Assembly (NCBI RefSeq): GCF_001028665.1 | Contig: NZ_CP011505.1 | Span: forward strand, 496,001 to 560,000 | Origin: Burkholderia pyrrocinia | GTDB lineage: Bacteria; Pseudomonadota; Gammaproteobacteria; Burkholderiales; Burkholderiaceae | Reading direction: 5' to 3' | DNA length: 64,000 nucleotides | In this document: positions 1-7,866 of the stretch, piece after piece | How positions within the stretch are numbered: position 1 is the first letter of the stretch | How the letters are laid out: each line of letters starts with the position of its first letter | Made by a program: the position numbers and the translations under genes | The notes under the pieces: model-generated | What the model was told of the DNA's origin: nothing | The model's input: only the letters and a program-made list of their open reading frames with translations | Databases searched by the model: none

Positions 1-150
1 ATCGCCGCGAACTCGACGCACCAGTACTTCGTGTTCTTCGTCGCGGGCGGCGCGCTCTACCTCGTGATGACGGGCCTGTCGAACCGCGTGTTCAACCGGG
101 CGGAAGCGATCGTCGGCCGCTCGTTCCGCCGCAATTTCGCGCGCAACTGA
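1..150 (+). CDS. Amino-acid ABC transporter permease, C-terminal part (cut by window edge)
   Basis: Frame 1 is open from the first base to the TGA at 148-150 and gives the last 49 residues of a protein. The end has a hydrophobic stretch (YFVFFVAGGALYLVMTGL) followed by a basic tail, which is how HisQ/HisM-type inner-membrane permeases end. The next gene, 12 bp downstream on the same strand, is a full permease of this family, followed by the ATPase. This is therefore probably the first permease of a two-permease polar amino-acid importer. The substrate-binding protein is not visible and may lie upstream. The family call rests mainly on context because the EAA motif is outside the window. Confidence 0.75.
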   Translation: MAANSTHQYFVFFVAGGALYLVMTGLSNRVFNRAEAIVGRSFRRNFARN

Positions 151-162
151 CGGAGAGCACGC

Positions 163-909
163 ATGTCCATCGATTTCGCCTTTCTCATCGACACGCTGCG
201 CCAGTTGCTCGCGGCCGTGCCGACCACGCTCGGCCTGTTCTTCGCGTCGCTCGTGCTCGGCGGCCTGCTGTCGCTCGTGATCGTCACGATGCGCGTGTCG
301 CCGCACTGGCTGCCGAACCGCTTCGCGCGCGCATACATCCTCGTGTTTCGCGGTTCGCCGCTGCTGATCCAGATGTTCCTCGTGTACTACGGGCTCGGCC
401 AGTTCGGCGTGATTCGCGAGAGCTTCGTGTGGCCGCTGCTGCGCGAACCGTATGTGTGCGCGGTGCTGTCGCTCGCGTTGTGCACGGCCGGCTACACGGC
501 CGAGATCCTGCGCGGCGGGCTGATGGCCGTGCCGGTCGGGCAGATCGAGGCTGGTTATTCGATCGGCCTGTCGGGCTTCGCGCTGCTGCGGCGCGTGATC
601 GGCCCGATCGCGTTGCGCCAGTGCCTGCCCGCGTACTCGACCGAAGCCGTGCTGCTCGTCAAGTCGACCGCACTGGCCAGCCTCGTCACGGTGTGGGAAG
701 TGACGGGCGTCGCGCAGCAGATCATTCAGCAGACCTACCGGACGACCGAGGTGTTCGTGTGCGCGGCCCTTATCTACCTCGGCCTGAACTTCATCGTCGT
801 GCGCCTGCTCGGTGCGCTCGAATGGCGGCTGTCGGGCCACCTGCGTGCGCCGAAGCCGGCCGGCGCGTCCGCCGCGGCGACGCGCAACGCCCGGCGCGTC
901 GCGTCCTGA
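163..909 (+). CDS. Polar amino-acid ABC transporter permease (HisM/GlnP type)
   Basis: This 248-residue inner-membrane protein forms part of the channel of an amino-acid importer. It has several hydrophobic segments, starting with TLGLFFASLVLGGLLSLVIV near residues 20-40. The EAA-type loop that contacts the ATPase reads AGYSIGLSGFALLRRVIGP, near residues 130-148, and the RGSPLLIQMFLVYYG stretch is typical of HisM/GlnP permeases. Length is normal for the family. It starts 12 bp after the preceding permease and 27 bp before the ATPase, so the three form one operon. The substrate is not readable from sequence; the lyase homologue and HutC-like regulator downstream hint at histidine or a related compound. 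Confidence 0.9.
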   Translation: MSIDFAFLIDTLRQLLAAVPTTLGLFFASLVLGGLLSLVIVTMRVSPHWLPNRFARAYILVFRGSPLLIQMFLVYYGLGQFGVIRESFVWPLLREPYVCAVLSLALCTAGYTAEILRGGLMAVPVGQIEAGYSIGLSGFALLRRVIGPIALRQCLPAYSTEAVLLVKSTALASLVTVWEVTGVAQQIIQQTYRTTEVFVCAALIYLGLNFIVVRLLGALEWRLSGHLRAPKPAGASAAATRNARRVAS

Positions 910-936
910 GCGCATCCTTCCTTCCCGGAGAATCCG

Positions 937-1728
937 ATGAACACCGCTGCTCCCGTTGCCCTGTCGGTCAGGAACATCCACAAGTCGTTCGGCGATCACC
1001 ATGTGCTGAAGGGCATTTCGCTCGATGCGCACGAGGGTGACGTCATCTCGATCCTCGGCGCGAGCGGCTCGGGCAAGAGCACGTTCCTGCGCTGCCTGAA
1101 CCTGCTCGAGACGCCCGACGACGGCACCGTCGCGCTCGCCGGCGAGGAACTGAAGATGAAGCGCACGCGCGACGGCAAGCTGCATCCGGGCGACCGGCGG
1201 CAGGTCGACCGGATCCGTTCGCAACTCGGGATGGTGTTCCAGAACTTCAACCTGTGGTCGCACATGACGGTGCTCGACAACCTCGTCGAAGGCCCGCTGC
1301 GCGTGCAGAAGCGCAGCCGCGCGGAAGCGGTCGAGGAAGCCGAGGCGCTGCTCGCGCGCGTCGGCCTCGCGGACAAGCGCGGCTACTATCCGGCGCACCT
1401 GTCGGGCGGCCAGCAGCAGCGCGTCGCGATCGCCCGTGCGCTCGCGATGCATCCGAAGGTGATGCTGTTCGACGAACCGACATCGGCGCTCGATCCCGAA
1501 CTGGTCGGCGAGGTACTGCGCGTGATGCGCTCGCTCGCGGAGGAAGGGCGCACGATGCTGGTCGTCACGCACGAGATGGGTTTTGCGCGGCACGTGTCGA
1601 ACCGCGTGATGTTCCTGCATCAGGGCGAGGTCGATTCGGACGGCACGCCCGGCGACCTGTTCGGCGGCCAGTGCTCGGAGCGCTTCCGGCAGTTCGTGTC
1701 GAGCCACCACGACCGCACCACGAACTGA
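937..1728 (+). CDS. Amino-acid ABC transporter ATP-binding protein (HisP/GlnQ type)
   Basis: This 263-residue cytoplasmic ATPase powers the importer. Walker A is GASGSGKST at residues 41-49, the ABC signature LSGGQQQR begins near residue 155, and Walker [12 protein letters not shown] has its Asp near residue 179. An H-loop follows in VVTHEMGFA. It has the HisP-like insertion between Walker A and the Q-loop ([28 protein letters not shown]), as in histidine and opine transporters. A GGAG-type ribosome site (cccggagaatccg) precedes the ATG. The next gene starts 7 bp after the stop, so the lyase homologue is very probably co-transcribed. Confidence 0.95.
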   Translation: MNTAAPVALSVRNIHKSFGDHHVLKGISLDAHEGDVISILGASGSGKSTFLRCLNLLETPDDGTVALAGEELKMKRTRDGKLHPGDRRQVDRIRSQLGMVFQNFNLWSHMTVLDNLVEGPLRVQKRSRAEAVEEAEALLARVGLADKRGYYPAHLSGGQQQRVAIARALAMHPKVMLFDEPTSALDPELVGEVLRVMRSLAEEGRTMLVVTHEMGFARHVSNRVMFLHQGEVDSDGTPGDLFGGQCSERFRQFVSSHHDRTTN

Positions 1729-1735
1729 GGCCGCC

Positions 1736-3229
1736 ATGACCGTATTCCGTTCGGCAAAGCCGCTCGACTGGCGGCAGGTTTCGGCAGTGGCCGCCGGCGA
1801 GCCGCTCGCGCTGGCCGACGAGGCGCGCGTCCGCGTCGTCGCGGCGCGCGAGCTCGTCGACGAAATCGTCGCGCGTGGCATCCGCGCGTATGGCGTCAAC
1901 ACGGGCGTCGGCGCACTGTGCAACGTGATCGTGTCGCCGGCGCAGCAGAGTGCGCTGTCGCGCAACATCCTGATGAGCCACGCGGTCGGCGTCGGCGCGC
2001 CGCTCGGCGCGGCGGAAACGCGCGCGATCGTCGCGGCGGCGATCAACAACTACGCGCACGGGCATTCGGGCGTGCGCGCCGACGTCGTCGACCAGCTCGT
2101 CGCGTTGCTGGAACACGATTGCCTGCCGGAGGTGCCGGCGCACGGTTCGGTCGGCTATCTGACCCATATGGCGCACGTCGCGCTCGTGTGCATCGGCCAT
2201 GGCCATGCGCGCCACCGCGGCGAGCGGATTCGCGGCGACGAGGCATTGCGCCGCATCGGCCGCGCGCCGCTCGTGCTCGGTGCGAAGGAAGGGCTGAGTC
2301 TCGTCAACGGCACGCCGTGCGTGACGGGGCTGGCCGCGCTCGCGCTCGCCCGCGCGGAGCGGCTGCTCGACTGGGCCGACTGGGTGGCGGCGATGAGCTT
2401 CGAGAACCTCGGCGGGCAGCTCGCCGCGTTCGATCCGGCGTCGCTCGCGTTGCGGATTTCGCCCGGTATCGGGCACGTCGGCGCGCGGTTGCGCACGCTG
2501 CTCGCCGACAGCGGGATGCTCGCGGCGGCAAGCGGCCGGCATACGCAGGATCCGCTCAGCCTGCGCACGATTCCGCACGTGCACGGCGCGGCGCGCGACG
2601 TGTTCGACGTGACGGCGGAGGTGGTCGATCGCGAACTGGCGTCGGTGACCGACAATCCGATCGTGGCCGGCACGCGCGACGCGCCAGTCGTGCATTCGCA
2701 AGCGCATGCGGTCGGTGCGGGCATCGCGCTGGCGATGGACAGTCTCGCGGCGGCGATGGCGCAGGTCGCGGCAATCGCCGAGCGGCGTCTCGACCGGCTC
2801 GTCAATCCGCTCGTGAGCGGGCTGCCGGCGTTTCTCGCGATGCCGGGCGGTACCTGTTCGGGCTTCATGATCGCGCAGTACACGGCGGTCGCGCTCGTCG
2901 CGCAGAACCAGCGGCTCGCGGCGCCGGCGAGCCTCGACGGCGGCATCACGTCGGGCCTGCAGGAAGATCATCTGTGCCATGCGACGCCGGCGGCGCTGAA
3001 GGCGCTCGACATCATCGAGAATACGACGCGCGTGCTGGCGATCGAGCTGCTGGCCGCCGCGCAGGCCTACGATCTGCAGGCGGACGGCGCGTCGCGGGCA
3101 GCACCCACCGACGCGCTGTGGCGGCATGTGCGCGAACGCGTGCCGGCGTACCGGGACGACCGGCCGCTCGCGGACGACATCGCGATCGCCGCCGGCATCG
3201 TCGCGGGTGTGCCGCCGCCGGTGATGTAA
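1736..3229 (+). CDS. HAL/PAL/TAL-family ammonia-lyase homologue lacking the MIO-forming Ala-Ser-Gly triad
   Basis: This 497-residue protein resembles histidine ammonia-lyase over its whole length. Retained motifs are YGVNTGVG (Tyr52, matching the catalytic Tyr), QDPLSLR, the SVTDNP block, GFMIAQ and QEDH. In active enzymes GSVG is followed by Ala-Ser-Gly-Asp-Leu-Ala, and the Ala-Ser-Gly cyclises into the MIO electrophile. Here GSVG (137-140) runs directly into Tyr-Leu-Thr-His, so exactly three residues are missing with no frameshift (bases 2144-2158). The normal MIO-dependent deamination is therefore not expected. It may be an enzyme with another chemistry, an isomerase or hydratase, or a binding protein. 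Its place between an amino-acid importer and a HutC-like regulator supports a role in taking up and modifying an amino acid. Confidence 0.85.
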   Translation: MTVFRSAKPLDWRQVSAVAAGEPLALADEARVRVVAARELVDEIVARGIRAYGVNTGVGALCNVIVSPAQQSALSRNILMSHAVGVGAPLGAAETRAIVAAAINNYAHGHSGVRADVVDQLVALLEHDCLPEVPAHGSVGYLTHMAHVALVCIGHGHARHRGERIRGDEALRRIGRAPLVLGAKEGLSLVNGTPCVTGLAALALARAERLLDWADWVAAMSFENLGGQLAAFDPASLALRISPGIGHVGARLRTLLADSGMLAAASGRHTQDPLSLRTIPHVHGAARDVFDVTAEVVDRELASVTDNPIVAGTRDAPVVHSQAHAVGAGIALAMDSLAAAMAQVAAIAERRLDRLVNPLVSGLPAFLAMPGGTCSGFMIAQYTAVALVAQNQRLAAPASLDGGITSGLQEDHLCHATPAALKALDIIENTTRVLAIELLAAAQAYDLQADGASRAAPTDALWRHVRERVPAYRDDRPLADDIAIAAGIVAGVPPPVM

Positions 3230-3299
3230 CGGCGTGAGACCGGCCGCCGAGCGACACCGCGGCCGGCGGACGATCCATCATTCATTCGATCGAGGGCGC

Positions 3300-4055
3300 A
3301 TGAACGAAGCGGAACGACAACTTGCCGGCCGGCTCGCGGTCGCACCGGGTGGCGACGTACCGGCGCGCGCGTTGCCGGCCTACCAGCAGATCAAGCGCTA
3401 CGTCGTCGAGCGGATTGCGAACGGCGACTGGAAGCCCGGCGGCGCGATTCCGACCGAGGCCGAGCTGGTCAAGGAGTTCGGCGTCGCGCGGATGACGGTG
3501 TCGCGCGCGCTGCGCGAGCTGACCGCCGAGCGCGTGCTGACCCGGATCCAGGGCGCCGGCACGTTCGTCGAACGGCGGCATTACGAATCGACGGTGCTGG
3601 AAATCCGCAACATCGCGGACGAGATCGCGGAGCGCGGCCATCGGCACAGCGCGCGCGTATTGCTGATCGAAAGCAGCGACGATCAGGAGGCGGTCGAAGC
3701 GCTCGGGCTGCGTTCGGGGCCCGTGTTCCATTCGCGCATCGTGCACTACGAGGAAGAGGAACCGATCCAGTTCGAGGATCGTTACGTCAACCCGGCGTTG
3801 TTTCCCGCGTATCTGGAACAGGACTTCACGGTCGAGACGCCGAATCACTACATGGTGCGGCTTGCGCCGATCCAGCGCGCGGAGTTCCGGATCTACGCGC
3901 AGAAGCCCGACGCGCAGGTGCGCCGGCACCTCGTGATGGAAATCGGCGAGCCGTGCCTGTTGCTCAGGCGCCGCACGTGGGTCGGCGAGCAGGTCGCGAC
4001 ATCGGTGCGGTTGTGGCATCCGGCGTCGCGGTTTCATCTGGCGGGGAAGGTGTGA
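3300..4055 (+). CDS. GntR-family regulator, HutC subfamily (UTRA ligand domain)
   Basis: This is a 251-residue DNA-binding regulator. The N-terminal winged helix-turn-helix (about 27-90) contains PTEAELVKEFGVARMTVSRALREL and the wing GAGTFV. The C-terminal UTRA domain (about 100-245) has the HutC hallmarks EDRYVNPALFPAYLEQDFT and TPNHYMVRLAP. HutC proteins usually sense urocanate and repress histidine-use genes, so a urocanate-like ligand is a reasonable inference. A longer frame starts at 3234, but the ATG at 3300 has a GAGGG site just upstream and removes an unlikely arginine-rich leader. It lies 70 bp after the lyase homologue on the same strand and probably controls the transporter-lyase operon. 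Confidence 0.88.
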   Translation: MNEAERQLAGRLAVAPGGDVPARALPAYQQIKRYVVERIANGDWKPGGAIPTEAELVKEFGVARMTVSRALRELTAERVLTRIQGAGTFVERRHYESTVLEIRNIADEIAERGHRHSARVLLIESSDDQEAVEALGLRSGPVFHSRIVHYEEEEPIQFEDRYVNPALFPAYLEQDFTVETPNHYMVRLAPIQRAEFRIYAQKPDAQVRRHLVMEIGEPCLLLRRRTWVGEQVATSVRLWHPASRFHLAGKV

Positions 4056-4442
4056 GCGTGCAGGTCGCCACCCGGCGGCTCAAGCCCCGGTAGCGTTATG
4101 CCTTTCATTGTGCCGGTCTAGAGCGATCGCTCTGAATTCTCGCCGCACCGCCGCATAAAAGTGTCGTCAGCCGGTGGAAGCACGCGGCGCAAATCATTTC
4201 GTATGCACTCGGCAAGATCCGTCGCGCTCCCGGGATAACGCCGTCCGGCAAGGGACGCGGCGAGTTTGTCGTCGTCATTCCCGGCTTGCCGGAGCCGCTC
4301 TTGCGCATCCGGATCGCGATCTGCATTCAAGCGACGAATGTGTGCATCGCAACAATCCATTTCATTCGCGGCAATCGTAACGGTAAGGTGAACGCACGTT
4401 CGAATTTGATCGAGCGATGCGAATCCACCACTCGACGATGCC
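4056..4442. other. Intergenic region, 387 bp
   Basis: No convincing gene. It is less GC-rich than its neighbours. A minus-strand frame from the ATG at 4360 down to 4118 could encode about 80 residues (MDCCDAHIRRLNADR at its start), but it has no recognisable domain and no clear ribosome site, so it may be a remnant or chance. The region contains a perfect 14-bp palindrome (4120-4133) and must carry the promoter of the MFS gene that starts at 4443. Confidence 0.5.
4120..4133. promoter_or_regulatory. Perfect 14-bp palindrome, possible operator
   Basis: AGAGCGATCGCTCT is fully self-complementary. It lies 65 bp after the GntR stop and about 310 bp before the MFS start. A regulator dimer could bind it, but no second copy was noticed, so function is a guess. 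Confidence 0.3.
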
Positions 4443-5945
4443 ATGAAAACGACTCCCGATCGACCTGCGCAAGCGCCACCCACGCGCCCCGGCATCACGC
4501 CGGCAGGCGGCGGCAATGCGCGCGCGGCGGGCCTGCGCCTGCCGACCACGCTGGTGGGCCCGATCGTGCTCGGCACGCTGCTCAACGCGCTGAACTCGTC
4601 GATGATCGCGGTCGCGCTCGTCAGCATCCAGCAAGCGTTCAACCCGCAGGGTGCGGTGCATGAACGCATCGACACGATGTGGCTCGTGTCGGGCCTCTAT
4701 CTCGCGACGGCCGTCGGCCAGCCGACGATGGGGCGGCTCGCCGACCGGTTCGGCGCGAAGCGGATCTTCTGCATCGGCCTCGCGATCGTATTGATCGCGT
4801 CCGCGCTCGCGCCGTTCGCGCCGTCGCTCGGGTGGCTGATCGCGTCGCGCGTCGCGCTCGGCATCGGCACGTCCGCCGCGTATCCGGCCGGCATGGCGAT
4901 GATCCGCACCTGGTCGCAGCGGCACGCGAACGGCGCGACGCCGACGGGCGGCCTCGGCGCGATCTCGGTCGCGGCGCAGGTGGCCGTCGCGTTCGGGCCG
5001 CCGCTCGGCGGCGCGCTCGTGCAGTTCGCCGGCTGGCGCGCGATCTTCTGGATCAACGTACCGATCGTGCTGCTGGCCTTCGTGCTGGCGTGGCTGTGGA
5101 TTCCGGCCGACGTCGTCCCGCGCGGCGCGCAGCAACGCCGCACGCTGCGGGGCACGCTGAAGGAGCTGGACCTGCCGGGCGTCGCGCTGTTCATCCTGAC
5201 GCTCGCGAGCCTGCTGCTGTTCCTGCAATCGGTGTCGCGCGAGCCCGACTGGCTGCTGCTCGTCGCGACGCTGGTGCTGTGCCCGGTGCTGGTCCGGCGC
5301 GAGCGGCTGGCCGCGACACCGCTGATCGACATCCGCATGCTGAGCGACAACCGAGCACTCACGAGCACGTACCTGCGCTGCGTCGGCACCTACGCGGTGT
5401 TCTACGCGATCTTCTATGCGCTGCCGATGTGGCTGCAGGAAGCCAAGCGCCTGTCCGCCGCCGATGCCGGCCTCGTGATGCTGCCGGTCGCCGGGATCGG
5501 CACGGTGGCGACAATGTTCGCGACCCGCCTTGCGCACCGCCACGGCTCGCGGCCGGTGCTGATCATCGGCTCGGCAATGCTGTGCGTCGGCAGCGTCGTG
5601 ATGAGTCTCCTCACCAGCGCGATGCCGGTCTGGTCGATCGTGCTGCTGTCGATCGTGTTCGGCGTGCCGAACGGCTTCAACAATCTCGGCAACCAGGCGG
5701 CGCTCTACCAGAGCGCGCCGCACGACCGGATCGGCACCGCCTCGGGGCTGTACCGCACCGCGCAGTATGTCGGCGGCAGCCTGTCGTTTGCGCTCGTCGG
5801 GCTGGCGCTCGGCCATCCGGCGAGCGATCGCGGCCTGCGCGAGCTGGCCATCGTCCTGGCGGTCATCAGCGTGCTGCTGCTGCTCAATGCGGCATCGAGC
5901 CGGCACCTGGATGCCGCCGCTTCTTCCATCTCCCAACAGAAGTGA
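4443..5945 (+). CDS. MFS transporter, DHA2 (14-TM, EmrB/QacA-like) family
   Basis: This is a 500-residue inner-membrane proton-driven transporter. After a polar N-terminus, TM1 (LVGPIVLGTLLNALNSSMIAVAL) carries the usual small-residue face. Motif A is GRLADRFGAKRIF near residues 98-110, and QFAGWRAIFWINVPIVLL matches the DHA2 motif near TM6. Later paired segments and the length fit a 14-TM topology. DHA2 members are mostly drug or metabolite exporters. Here the gene is followed 9 bp later by an isochorismatase-like hydrolase and then a run of catabolic genes, so it may export or import a small acid handled by them. The substrate is unknown. Confidence 0.88.
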   Translation: MKTTPDRPAQAPPTRPGITPAGGGNARAAGLRLPTTLVGPIVLGTLLNALNSSMIAVALVSIQQAFNPQGAVHERIDTMWLVSGLYLATAVGQPTMGRLADRFGAKRIFCIGLAIVLIASALAPFAPSLGWLIASRVALGIGTSAAYPAGMAMIRTWSQRHANGATPTGGLGAISVAAQVAVAFGPPLGGALVQFAGWRAIFWINVPIVLLAFVLAWLWIPADVVPRGAQQRRTLRGTLKELDLPGVALFILTLASLLLFLQSVSREPDWLLLVATLVLCPVLVRRERLAATPLIDIRMLSDNRALTSTYLRCVGTYAVFYAIFYALPMWLQEAKRLSAADAGLVMLPVAGIGTVATMFATRLAHRHGSRPVLIIGSAMLCVGSVVMSLLTSAMPVWSIVLLSIVFGVPNGFNNLGNQAALYQSAPHDRIGTASGLYRTAQYVGGSLSFALVGLALGHPASDRGLRELAIVLAVISVLLLLNAASSRHLDAAASSISQQK

Positions 5946-5954
5946 GGTTTTTAC

Positions 5955-6542
5955 ATGTCCATTCCGACGCTCAATCGCACGGTCGCGCTGGTCGCCATCG
6001 ATCTGCAGAACGGCATCGTGTCGCTGCCGGTCGTGCCCTACACCGGCGCGCAGGTGGTGGCGAAGACGGTCGAGCTCGCGACCGCGTTCCGCGCGCTGCA
6101 GCTTCCCGTCATCTACGTGCACACGAGCTACCAGCCGGACGGCGGCGTGGCGCTGAAGGTCAGGACGGATGCGCCGTCGGCGCCGCCGAATCTCGATCCC
6201 GAATGGAGCGCGTTCGCGCCGGCGCTCGGCGTGGCGCCGTCCGACATCGTCGTGACGAAGCACCAGTGGGGCGCGTTCACCGGCACCGACCTCGACGTGC
6301 AGCTGCGCCGGCGCGGCATCACGGACATCGTGCTGACCGGGATCGCGACCAACATCGGCGTCGAATCGACGGCGCGCCAGGCATACGAGAACAACTACAA
6401 CGTCGTCGTCGTCAGCGACGCGGTCAGCACGTCGTCCACCGACGCGCAGACCTTCGCGCTGACGCAGATCTTCCCGAAGCTCGGGCAGGTGGCCGCGACG
6501 GCCGACGTGGAGGCGGCACTGGAGCAGGCGTATTCGCGCTGA
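5955..6542 (+). CDS. Isochorismatase-family hydrolase with Gly at the usual Cys position
   Basis: This 195-residue cytoplasmic protein has the Rossmann-like isochorismatase fold. The conserved Asp is Asp16 (VAIDLQNG) and the Lys is Lys102 (TKHQWGAF). In cysteine hydrolases of the family the nucleophile follows GVATxx; here the motif is GIATNIGVESTA, with Gly135 where Cys is expected. True isochorismatases such as PhzD also have Gly there and hydrolyse a vinyl ether, so cysteine-based amidase activity is unlikely. No other isochorismate genes are nearby, and the substrate cannot be inferred. It starts 9 bp after the MFS stop behind an AGTGAGG-type ribosome site, so the two are translated from one message. 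Confidence 0.85.
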   Translation: MSIPTLNRTVALVAIDLQNGIVSLPVVPYTGAQVVAKTVELATAFRALQLPVIYVHTSYQPDGGVALKVRTDAPSAPPNLDPEWSAFAPALGVAPSDIVVTKHQWGAFTGTDLDVQLRRRGITDIVLTGIATNIGVESTARQAYENNYNVVVVSDAVSTSSTDAQTFALTQIFPKLGQVAATADVEAALEQAYSR

Positions 6543-6594
6543 ACGAAGCGGCGTGTTCGGCGTGCACCATTCATACAGAGCCATTTAACGAGGC

Positions 6595-7764
6595 ATGACG
6601 ATGATCAAGACCGATGCATGGGTTCTTTACGCAGGTCCGGAACCGAGCAGGAAGCAGGCGCCCGTGGCGGGCGAGCTGCGTCGCGAAACCTTCGAATTCT
6701 CCGATCTGGAAGCCGACGAGGTGCTGGTCGAGCCGCTGTACGGATCGTGGGAAGCGAACCTCGACCACGCGCTGTCGCGCAATCCGGTCGACATCTGCCG
6801 GCAGCGCCGCGAGGACAAGATCGTGCTCGGCAACGGTGCGCTGGTGCGCATCGTCGAGCGCGGCCGCGGCGTGAAGACGCTGAAGGAAGGCGAGATCTGC
6901 ATGGTGATGCCGTTCGGCAAGCGCGACGAATACGGGTTCGCCGAGCTCGTCTACGCGTACGACGCGCCGGGCACGATCGGCGTGATGGCGCAGCGGACCA
7001 AGATGCGCGCCGACAACCTCGTGGCGGTGCCGACCGACAGCCGGCATTCGCTGCTGCAATGGGCGACGTACGGCCGCTACTTCACCGCGTGGGACAACTG
7101 GAAGGTGGCGTCGGCGTGCTGGCGCTCGCAGTTGCCGGACGTCGATCCGGCCGACTACCTGGTGTTCGGCTGGGGTGGCGGCACGACGCTCGCCGAGCTG
7201 CAGCTCGCGAAGCGCGAGGGTTTTCGCGTCGCGATGACGGCGAGCAACGACCGGCGCCTCGAGGAGCTCGCGAAGCTCGGCATCACGCCGGTCGATCGCC
7301 GCAAGTTCCCGAATCTCGCGTATGACGACGAGCGCTACAAGACCGATCCCGAGTACCAGGCGAGTTATCGCGAGTCGGAGCGCGTGTTCGCGGAGACGAT
7401 CGCGGAACTGAGCGGCGGCCGCGGCGTCGCGATCTTCCTCGACAACCTCGGCGGCGCGCTGTATCGCTCGACGATGCGCGTGGTCGGCCGCACCGGCATC
7501 GTCACGACGGTCGGCTGGAAGACCGGGATGCGCCTGTGGAACCTGCGCGCGACGGAATGCATCAACCGCCGCCTGCACATCCACACGCATGCGTGGCGCT
7601 ACGACGACAGCATCACGATCCGCGACTTCCAGGAAACGAGCGGCTGGATCGGCCAGGAGCCGACCGAGATCTTCGATTTCGACGAAGTGCCGAAGCTCGC
7701 GTCCGACTACCTAAACGGGAAGATCCAGACGTATTTCCCGATCTACCGGATCAACGCCGTCTGA
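6595..7764 (+). CDS. MDR-superfamily (zinc-type alcohol dehydrogenase-like) oxidoreductase
   Basis: The product has 389 residues. An N-terminal GroES-like catalytic domain (about 1-150) is followed by a nucleotide-binding domain with the glycine motif VFGWGGGTTLAELQLAKREG and a later acidic strand. The typical cluster of structural zinc cysteines is absent, so a zinc-free quinone-oxidoreductase or enoyl-reductase type is more likely than a classical alcohol dehydrogenase. Two ATGs lie 6 bp apart (6595 and 6601); a GAGG site at about 6590-6593 fits the second one equally well. It follows the isochorismatase-like gene by 52 bp and may reduce an intermediate of the same pathway. Confidence 0.75.
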   Translation: MTMIKTDAWVLYAGPEPSRKQAPVAGELRRETFEFSDLEADEVLVEPLYGSWEANLDHALSRNPVDICRQRREDKIVLGNGALVRIVERGRGVKTLKEGEICMVMPFGKRDEYGFAELVYAYDAPGTIGVMAQRTKMRADNLVAVPTDSRHSLLQWATYGRYFTAWDNWKVASACWRSQLPDVDPADYLVFGWGGGTTLAELQLAKREGFRVAMTASNDRRLEELAKLGITPVDRRKFPNLAYDDERYKTDPEYQASYRESERVFAETIAELSGGRGVAIFLDNLGGALYRSTMRVVGRTGIVTTVGWKTGMRLWNLRATECINRRLHIHTHAWRYDDSITIRDFQETSGWIGQEPTEIFDFDEVPKLASDYLNGKIQTYFPIYRINAV

Positions 7765-7866
7765 GCGGCAGGTCGCGCGCCGCGCCCGCATCGCTGCACG
7801 ATGATTAGTCATGCATACGATGTCGGCGCGCGGTGCGCCGTGCAATCCATCTGACTGGAGAACGGC

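Noticed and set aside
1565..3127. Long minus-strand open frame opposite the lyase homologue
   Set aside because: It is an antisense shadow of high-GC coding DNA; its product is arginine- and histidine-rich with no domain.
1736..3229. Naming the lyase homologue hutH
   Set aside because: The MIO-forming Ala-Ser-Gly is absent, so histidine ammonia-lyase activity cannot be assumed.
4362..6584. 740-codon minus-strand frame opposite the MFS and hydrolase genes
   Set aside because: Same cause: low-complexity Arg/Asp/His product, and the plus strand has clear gene families.
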